Shown: positions 6,460 through 11,044 of the stretch, one piece after another
How positions within the stretch are numbered: the stretch's first letter is position 1
How the letters are laid out: each line of letters starts with the position of its first letter
Origin: Bifidobacterium breve
Lineage (GTDB): Bacteria; Actinomycetota; Acidimicrobiia; IMCC26256
NCBI GenBank assembly: GCA_945907055.1
Contig: CAMDSG010000046.1
Coordinates: 1-11,044 of the forward strand
DNA: 11,044 nucleotides
Direction: 5' to 3'
Position numbers and translations under genes: made by a program
Notes under the pieces: model-generated
Seen by the model: only the letters and a program-made list of their open reading frames with translations
Database searches by the model: none
Told to the model about the DNA's origin: nothing

Positions 6460-7191
6460 TTACCGAAGAAATGCAAGAACCCTTGACCACGCATCAACGG
6501 AGTCGCCAGCGCGGTGAGCAGGGCGATCGGGGTCGTGCACAAATCCATGGTCGGCCTCGGGGTAAACAACGACCTCAGATCCAGCAACCGCAGCGAGAGC
6601 TGTCCGCAACTCAGCTACGTCTTCGGCGGGCGTCCACGAATCGACTCCACCAAAAATAGCGAGCACCGGGCATGCGCTAGAGATGCCGTCCAATGGATCG
6701 GCGAGCGTCTCGCTCTGCCAAGCATCCGGTACATGAATCATCCCGTAGAAGGCAACGGCGCGATCGAATCGCCCTGACGCAGCGGCCTTCAGCGCATACA
6801 TCCCACCGAAGCAAAAACCAATAACTGCTACTTCGCTAACGCCATCGTTCACAACAAGGTAATCGGCTGCTGCCTCGAGGCTCCCTAATTGAATCTCGTC
6901 TTTTAGATCCTTGACCATCCCAAGGCGTGCCACAGCGTCAAGACTCTCGAGCTCTGGTGCTGGAGTCTCAGAGAAAGGATTCGGTGAGACGACGGCAAAC
7001 CCTTGGCTAGCAAGTCGGCTTGCCAGGTCGTCGAATAGCGGTCGTATCCCAAGGATGTCTGGATGTAAAACAACTCCGCTACTCGGCATTCCAAGCGGGC
7101 GGGCATGAATAGCGTCGATAGGGCCTGCGGGCCCCTTGAGGAGAATTCTCTCTACCTCAACTTCTTGAGAACCGGTCTCTAACGCTGACAT
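6460..7191 (-). CDS. Dienelactone hydrolase family protein
   Basis: Predicted cytoplasmic alpha/beta hydrolase of the dienelactone hydrolase family (243 residues, usual length about 240). The catalytic triad is visible: nucleophile C127 in GFCFGG (125-130), D184 in FGGVDSW (180-186) and H215 in DHGFVHD (214-220). The Glu that activates the Cys in classical enzymes appears as Asp in HPDILGIRP (43-51), a variant seen in many uncharacterised actinobacterial members. Real substrates are unknown, and a role in chlorocatechol degradation should not be assumed without other pathway genes. The ATG at 7191 is chosen because AGGAG lies 4 nt upstream; this site overlaps the disA stop (TAGGAG), so the two genes are probably co-transcribed and coupled. 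An in-frame start at 7233 would extend 14 residues into disA and has no support. Confidence 0.9.
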   Translation of the reverse strand: MSALETGSQEVEVERILLKGPAGPIDAIHARPLGMPSSGVVLHPDILGIRPLFDDLASRLASQGFAVVSPNPFSETPAPELESLDAVARLGMVKDLKDEIQLGSLEAAADYLVVNDGVSEVAVIGFCFGGMYALKAAASGRFDRAVAFYGMIHVPDAWQSETLADPLDGISSACPVLAIFGGVDSWTPAEDVAELRTALAAVAGSEVVVYPEADHGFVHDPDRPAHRAGDSVDAWSRVLAFLR

Positions 7192-7195
7192 TCTG

Positions 7196-7200
7196 CTCCT
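7196..7200 (-). promoter_or_regulatory. Shine-Dalgarno site of the hydrolase gene inside the disA stop
   Basis: AGGAG lies 4 nt before the ATG at 7191 and shares bases with the TAG stop codon of disA (7199-7201). It fixes the hydrolase start and points to translational coupling with disA. Confidence 0.75.
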
Positions 7201-8269
7201 ACTTATATCTCTCAAGAATCGACGACTCAACAATACGAGCGATTCCGTCTTTGATTACCTGCGCTCTAACCTCGCCAACCCCATCTACCTCAATGAGTTC
7301 ATCAAGGCTTGCGCGCATAATGCGCGTCAAGGAACCGAACTGCTCAACAACTTGGCCTGAGACACTCGCCGGCAACCGTGGAATCTTCGCAAGAAGTCGC
7401 AGGCCGCGTGGCCTAACGCCCCCCTCCATCTCCTGCTCATCTGAGTAACCAAGCGTCCGAGCAACATCTTCAACCACTAAGAGCGACTCGCCCTCGAGCG
7501 CACTGAGCGCTACTAATATCTCTGCGGCACTTGGGGAAGTTGGTGATCGATAATCGCTAATTAACAAGCGGTATTCGTCGTCGACACCAGACGTCAACTC
7601 CTCGAGTTGAAGCATCACAAGACGCCCATCAGTGCCGAGTTCGTTTATGTATCCGTCAATCTCCTCAGAGATACGGCGAACCATCTCTGCACGCTGCATA
7701 GCGGTTGCAACATCTCTCCATGTCACTAAGTCTTCAATCTCTGTTGCTGAGAGGCTCGTAGTTACTGCGTCGAGACGTACTCGATAACGCTCAAGAATCT
7801 GCATTGCCTGATCAGCGCGCGCGAGCACACGCGAGACTGGCTCGAGTTGCCGCTTCTCGCCGCGGCGGTGCATCGCTACAACGCTCATATCCTCTGAGAC
7901 GGTGATCGTTGGAACATCTACCTGACGACCAACTCGCTCCGCAGTGCGGTGGCGTGTTCCGGTCTCGGTAGTTGGTGTATTCGGATCTGGGACAAGGTGA
8001 ACATTCGCCCTTGCAATACGCGATGCATCCGCAGAGAGGATTATCGCACCATCCATTTTTGCTAACTCTGAGAGTCGCTGCGGCGTGAACTCGGCATCGA
8101 GGAGAAACCCTCCAGAGCAGATCCCAAGCACCTCTGGGCCATCACCCACGACAATGAGCGCGCCCATGCGCGCCTGCAAGATGCGGTCAAGCCCCTCTCG
8201 CAGGGGCTGTCCAGGGGCAACGAGGCGCAGCGAATTGATCATCGCTTGGGATTTTGCTGGTATCGGCAA
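7199..8269 (-). CDS. disA: DNA integrity scanning diadenylate cyclase DisA
   Basis: Makes the second messenger c-di-AMP from two ATP while octamers bind and scan DNA; synthesis stops at branched or damaged DNA. It has 356 residues, against 358 in M. tuberculosis. The N-terminal DAC domain has the catalytic MDGAII (72-77; DGA 73-75) and the ATP-binding GTRHRTAERV (104-113; RHR 106-108). A central helical linker spans about 145-290, and the C-terminal helix-hairpin-helix DNA-binding region (VEQFGSL and DELIEVDGVGEVRA) ends the protein. All key residues are present, so it should be active. The start is a TTG at 8269, with AGGAG 5 nt upstream; the ATG at 8242 has no such site and would cut the domain. 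It lies 55 bp downstream of radA and is followed by the hydrolase gene. RadA is known to bind and inhibit DisA in bacilli and mycobacteria, so the neighbourhood is functional. Confidence 0.97.
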   Translation of the reverse strand: MPIPAKSQAMINSLRLVAPGQPLREGLDRILQARMGALIVVGDGPEVLGICSGGFLLDAEFTPQRLSELAKMDGAIILSADASRIARANVHLVPDPNTPTTETGTRHRTAERVGRQVDVPTITVSEDMSVVAMHRRGEKRQLEPVSRVLARADQAMQILERYRVRLDAVTTSLSATEIEDLVTWRDVATAMQRAEMVRRISEEIDGYINELGTDGRLVMLQLEELTSGVDDEYRLLISDYRSPTSPSAAEILVALSALEGESLLVVEDVARTLGYSDEQEMEGGVRPRGLRLLAKIPRLPASVSGQVVEQFGSLTRIMRASLDELIEVDGVGEVRAQVIKDGIARIVESSILERYK

Positions 8270-8274
8270 CGGTG

Positions 8275-8279
8275 CTCCT
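8275..8279 (-). promoter_or_regulatory. Shine-Dalgarno site supporting the TTG start of disA
   Basis: AGGAG stands 5 nt before the TTG at 8269 and is the only good site near the disA 5' end. The 55-bp radA/disA gap (8270-8324) shows no convincing promoter or terminator, so read-through from radA is likely. Confidence 0.7.
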
Positions 8280-8324
8280 CTCGAGGTTGCGGGAGATTAC
8301 CGCGATGGAGCGATGCTGCGTCTC

Positions 8325-9692
8325 TTAGGAGGCTGAGCGCTGCTGATCGAGACTCAGGCCAACGGCTGCCAGTGCCTCAACAACACTCCCAACACGTATG
8401 AGCTCAATACCCTCTACCCCTGCCGAGGAGGCCGGGACGATCGCTCTGCGGAATCCAAGGCGCGCAGCCTCAGCAAGGCGGCGCGGAGTCTGACCAGCTT
8501 GGCGCAGCTCCCCACCTAATCCAATCTCACCGATCGCTACAAGATCATCGGGGACTGCCACCCCAATACGCGCACTCGCTACAGCGATCGCTACTGCGAG
8601 GTCAGCACCTGCCTCAATTACACGCACTCCACCGGCAACGCTTGCATAGACATCTACGTCAGCGACTGAGACTCCGGCTCGCGCGTCTAGTACCGCAAGA
8701 AGCATCGCTAGGCGGCTCGACTCAAGCCCCTGTGCGCTTCGGCGCGGCATCGGAGCCGTAGAAGCATTTACGAGCGCCTGTACCTCTACCAATAATGGTC
8801 GTGCCCCCTCAAGCACTGGCGCAACGATTGAGCCTGGGAGCCCAGCGCGACGATCGGTTAAGAAGAGTGCGGAGGGATCTGGGACATCGATGAGCCCGGC
8901 CTCCCCCATCTCGAATAATCCAAGTTCGTGCGTTGATCCGAAACGATGCTTAAGAGCGCGCAGCATTCGCAGTGCATGGTGGCGATCGCCCTCAAATTGC
9001 AGGACGGTATCTACAACATGCTCGAGTGCGCGCGGTCCGGCGAGTTGCCCATCTTTTGTGACATGCCCGACTAATACAACAGAGATACCGCGCTCCTTCG
9101 CTAAACGCACTAAGCGCTGTGCGCATTCTCTAACTTGAGTTACCGATCCCGGGCTTCCTGGTAGGTCTGGATCGTGCACTGTTTGAATGGAGTCGATCGC
9201 AAGGACATCAGGGGCGACGGCATCAACCTGCGCCAACACATTGTGGAGTGAAGTATCTGATACGACAAGAAGGCTTGGCTCAAGGACCCCGAGTCGGTCA
9301 GCGCGCATCCGCACTTGCTCACATGACTCCTCTGCAGATACCAGTAAGCAACGCGCACCATCGGCAGCCATGCGCCCAAGCGCTTGGAGCATGAGAGTTG
9401 ATTTCCCCATACCTGGCTCGCCGACTAGAAGCGTCACAGACCCGGGTACCAAACCTCCATCTAAGACTCGATCCAACTCAGGGACACCGGTAGCGCGACG
9501 CTGTGCCCCGATTGGGTCAATCAAGTTGATAGAGACGGCCGTTGGCATAGGGCTAGACGCCGCTCGAGCCTGAGGCACGGCTACCTCTTCGACGAGTGTG
9601 TTCCATGCCCCGCACTCTGGGCAACGCCCTAGCCAGCGGGGAGTTTGGGCTCCACAATCGGTACAAGAATGGCGAACACGTGTTCGAGTCAT
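8325..9692 (-). CDS. radA: DNA repair protein RadA (Sms), RecA-like ATPase
   Basis: RadA is a hexameric RecA-family ATPase that drives branch migration in recombinational repair, and in several bacteria modulates DisA. It has 455 residues (E. coli RadA 460). The order is: N-terminal zinc finger with C10, C13, C24, C27; RecA-like core with Walker A GEPGMGKS (91-98) and Walker B VLAIDSIQT (163-171); the RadA-specific motif at 248-252, here KHRFG rather than the textbook KNRFG; and a C-terminal Lon protease-like domain (about 320-450) with VYASVAGGVRV. The ATG at 9692 is chosen because it places the zinc finger at residue 10 as in the family; longer in-frame starts would run into the divergent HAD gene. 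There is no Shine-Dalgarno site, and a TANNNT box 6 nt upstream suggests a leaderless message. disA follows 55 bp downstream. Confidence 0.96.
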   Translation of the reverse strand: MTRTRVRHSCTDCGAQTPRWLGRCPECGAWNTLVEEVAVPQARAASSPMPTAVSINLIDPIGAQRRATGVPELDRVLDGGLVPGSVTLLVGEPGMGKSTLMLQALGRMAADGARCLLVSAEESCEQVRMRADRLGVLEPSLLVVSDTSLHNVLAQVDAVAPDVLAIDSIQTVHDPDLPGSPGSVTQVRECAQRLVRLAKERGISVVLVGHVTKDGQLAGPRALEHVVDTVLQFEGDRHHALRMLRALKHRFGSTHELGLFEMGEAGLIDVPDPSALFLTDRRAGLPGSIVAPVLEGARPLLVEVQALVNASTAPMPRRSAQGLESSRLAMLLAVLDARAGVSVADVDVYASVAGGVRVIEAGADLAVAIAVASARIGVAVPDDLVAIGEIGLGGELRQAGQTPRRLAEAARLGFRRAIVPASSAGVEGIELIRVGSVVEALAAVGLSLDQQRSAS

Positions 9693-9698
9693 AAAGGA

Positions 9699-9704
9699 AG
9701 CGTA
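9699..9704 (-). promoter_or_regulatory. TANNNT -10 box for a leaderless radA mRNA
   Basis: On the minus strand TACGCT ends 6 nt before the radA ATG (9692), the -12 to -7 position if transcription starts at the A. A second, overlapping-phase TACGCT lies 5 nt further upstream. No Shine-Dalgarno site exists: the preceding bases are CTTCCTTT. No good -35 is seen. Confidence 0.45.
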
Positions 9705-9708
9705 GCGT
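9703..9708 (+). promoter_or_regulatory. TANNNT -10 box for a leaderless HAD-gene mRNA
   Basis: TAGCGT ends 6 nt before the GTG start at 9715. It overlaps the opposing radA -10 candidate by two bases (9703-9704), so the 22-bp gap between the two start codons would hold two back-to-back core promoters that may exclude each other. Confidence 0.42.
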
Positions 9709-9714
9709 AGGGCT

Positions 9715-10335
9715 GTGACACAATTCGCGCATCTAGTAATCGGCTTCGATTTAGACATGACTCTGATCGACTCACGCCCCGGAGTAGCCCATACTTTCGA
9801 GGCCCTCAACAGCCTTCTAGGTACCTCAATTCCGGGCGACCAACTCTCAGAGCAGCTCGGTCCAACACTCGAGACCGTTCTTGCCGATTACTTCCCTCCA
9901 GAGGAGATAGAGGGGGTCTGTGATCAGTTTCGCTCCATCTATGCAGATCTAGGCCCCAAGGGATCAAGCCTCCTCCCTGGGGCGCTCGAGGCATTCGCGG
10001 CTGTAGAGGCTGCGGGAGGGAAGAATCTCGTCATCACCGCAAAGTTTGAGCCCAATGCACACCGCTGCCTCGATGCCGTCGGCCTAAGAGCAGCGCATGT
10101 AGTGGGTTGGCGTCATGGCCCCGCAAAGGCAGATGCACTAATCGAGCACTCTGCGCTTGCCTACGTCGGCGACACCCCGCCAGATATGCATGCAGCACTC
10201 GTGGCAGGCATCACAGCTATAGGCGTCGCTACTGGGCCATGGAGTGCAACTGAACTCATGGGTGAAGGCGCCAATTTTGTCATGGCGTCATTGCTTGAGT
10301 TCCCAGAACGACTTCACGTACTTCTATCTAGCTGA
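9715..10335 (+). CDS. HAD superfamily hydrolase, phosphoglycolate phosphatase-like
   Basis: Predicted soluble Mg2+-dependent phosphatase of HAD subfamily I, 206 residues. All four HAD motifs are visible: motif I FDLDMTLID (11-19; nucleophile D12 and acid/base D14), motif II ITAK (107-110; T108), motif III Lys in GPAKAD (135-140; K138) and motif IV YVGDTPPDM (150-158; D153 and D157). The helical cap lies between motifs I and II (about 20-90), as in phosphoglycolate phosphatase and PpaX-type enzymes. The substrate cannot be read from the sequence. The start is a GTG at 9715 with no clear Shine-Dalgarno site; it gives the usual few residues before motif I. Divergent from radA with a 22-bp gap and convergent with the LppM-like gene; the 40 bp between them (10336-10375) hold no clear terminator. 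Confidence 0.88.
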   Translation: MTQFAHLVIGFDLDMTLIDSRPGVAHTFEALNSLLGTSIPGDQLSEQLGPTLETVLADYFPPEEIEGVCDQFRSIYADLGPKGSSLLPGALEAFAAVEAAGGKNLVITAKFEPNAHRCLDAVGLRAAHVVGWRHGPAKADALIEHSALAYVGDTPPDMHAALVAGITAIGVATGPWSATELMGEGANFVMASLLEFPERLHVLLSS

Positions 10336-10375
10336 GTAGCACCAGAGAACAGAACCAGAGCTCAAGTAATGCGCC

Positions 10376-11044
10376 TCACTTATGGGGAGCATGCTTACCG
10401 TGCTCGCTGCGAGGCCTATGCCTCTCCACTTCATCACTTGGTTGAGCAGGGGCGTGAGCGCCGTGGTGTCCATGACGATTTGCGTGCCGTCCGTGTGGCC
10501 TACGGCGTGCGCGGATCGAACCTACAAGTAGAACTAAGAGTGCGCTAACAACGAGTACGCATCCAAGAAGAAGAAGCGATATCGCCTTTAGATGCCATAC
10601 CTTGGTCGAGTTAGATAATGCGATGCGACCGCTACTAGCAGCTCCATCTTTCGCATCGCCCTCGCTCGCTGCGCTACTAATCACGCCCCCGGGCAACTCA
10701 GACTTTAGGGAGAAGCGAATATTCCTGCCGGCACGATCGTTCAGGTTCTCCTCGACGATCTCAGGCGCTACCCCTGCATTACGTAATACCTGTGACAGCG
10801 CTGGGTCATTCGCCAAGCCAAGTCTCAGTGCAGCGGGGTCTAGTTCGAGATCAACAGAGTATTTATCAACAAGTGCTCCAGGCTCATGGATGACCACGGC
10901 TCTGCTGAAGAATGAGGACTCGGCTCCGACAATCTCATTGAGAATCGGCGCAACACCCTGCGGATTTGCAAACGAATGCCATGCCGTTATTGATGCGCCT
11001 TCGCCGGTGCGCCTCCACTTCGAGATGTGCCAACCTGCAGCGGA
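10376..11044 (-). CDS. LppM-like (DUF3153-type) membrane protein, 5' part missing
   Basis: The reading frame stays open from the stop at 10376 to the right edge, so 222 residues are visible and the true start lies outside the window. The GTG at 10897 is only an internal codon. The visible N-terminal part (GWHISKW, then SITAWHSFANPQGVAPILNEI, split here for length: SITAWHSF and ANPQGVAPI) resembles the extracytoplasmic LppM/DUF3153 domain of actinobacterial envelope proteins: Trp-containing strands, a conserved Phe, and SELPGGVISS near its end. Residues about 154-176 (AISLLLLGCVLVVSALLVLLVG) are read in two parts, AISLLLLGCV and LVVSALLVLL, as one transmembrane helix. The tail (about 177-222) is Arg- and His-rich. 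A signal peptide or lipobox would be in the missing part. The predicted topology is outside-in with a basic cytoplasmic tail. The domain call is from memory of family pattern, moderately sure. Confidence 0.65.
   Translation of the reverse strand, partial: SAAGWHISKWRRTGEGASITAWHSFANPQGVAPILNEIVGAESSFFSRAVVIHEPGALVDKYSVDLELDPAALRLGLANDPALSQVLRNAGVAPEIVEENLNDRAGRNIRFSLKSELPGGVISSAASEGDAKDGAASSGRIALSNSTKVWHLKAISLLLLGCVLVVSALLVLLVGSIRARRRPHGRHANRHGHHGAHAPAQPSDEVERHRPRSEHGKHAPHK

Noticed and set aside
8270..8324. Riboswitch or separate promoter in the radA/disA gap
   Set aside because: 55 bp is too short for a c-di-AMP riboswitch, and no -10/-35 pair is visible; only the disA ribosome binding site is supported.
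9693..9809. Longer RadA N-terminus (39 more residues)
   Set aside because: It would overlap the start of the divergent HAD gene; family alignment puts the zinc finger about 10 residues from the start, matching the ATG at 9692.
10336..10375. Terminator between the convergent HAD and LppM-like genes
   Set aside because: I see no stem of useful length or a T-tract in these 40 bp.

Overview
The window is a compact block of housekeeping genes from an actinobacterium (Actinomycetota). The neighbourhood radA, disA, carD, ispD, ispF, cysS, rlmB is a known conserved actinobacterial block. The non-SD start layout, the frequent TTG and GTG starts, a GlxR-like Crp regulator and an LppM-like envelope protein fit the same assignment. 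A PIN/TRAM membrane protein sits between carD and ispD, as in Firmicutes yacL, rather than carD being directly followed by ispD as in mycobacteria. Together with a moderate GC content (judged by eye, not computed), this suggests a lineage outside the classical high-GC Actinomycetes, for example Acidimicrobiia or a freshwater/marine group. That placement is inference.

Left part (1-5599, all on the minus strand): one probable operon reading carD, PIN/TRAM protein, ispD, ispF, cysS, rlmB. Three junctions are 4-bp ATGA stop/start overlaps (3572-3575, 2910-2913, 1009-1012), which implies translational coupling. It joins an RNA polymerase-binding global regulator, a membrane-anchored predicted nuclease, two MEP-pathway isoprenoid enzymes, cysteinyl-tRNA synthetase and a 23S rRNA methyltransferase. 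The window opens with a 26-bp exact tandem duplication covering the 3' end of rlmB.

Middle (5600-7191): a 136-bp divergent region separates carD from a Crp/FNR-family regulator on the plus strand. It holds a good carD Shine-Dalgarno site, a small leader hairpin, a candidate carD -10 box and a perfect 6-6-6 inverted repeat that could be an operator. A hairpin over the stop codon of the regulator separates it from the convergent dienelactone hydrolase gene.

Right part (6460-11044): radA, disA and the dienelactone hydrolase run together on the minus strand (DNA repair, c-di-AMP synthesis, hydrolase). A HAD phosphatase is divergent from radA, with only 22 bp between the two start codons. A membrane protein gene with an LppM-like domain enters from the right edge and is incomplete at its 5' end.

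No single new multi-gene system is evident. The points most worth checking are a histone H1-like tail on CarD; a TANNNT box exactly 6 nt before the start codon of each of the three promoter-proximal genes that lack a Shine-Dalgarno site (leaderless transcription); the inverted repeat in the carD/crp gap; the long Asn/Gly/Arg-rich N-terminus of RlmB; the tandem duplication at the left edge; and the His-rich tail of the LppM-like protein. No gene-free stretch exceeds 300 bp; the longest is 156 bp (4661-4816).
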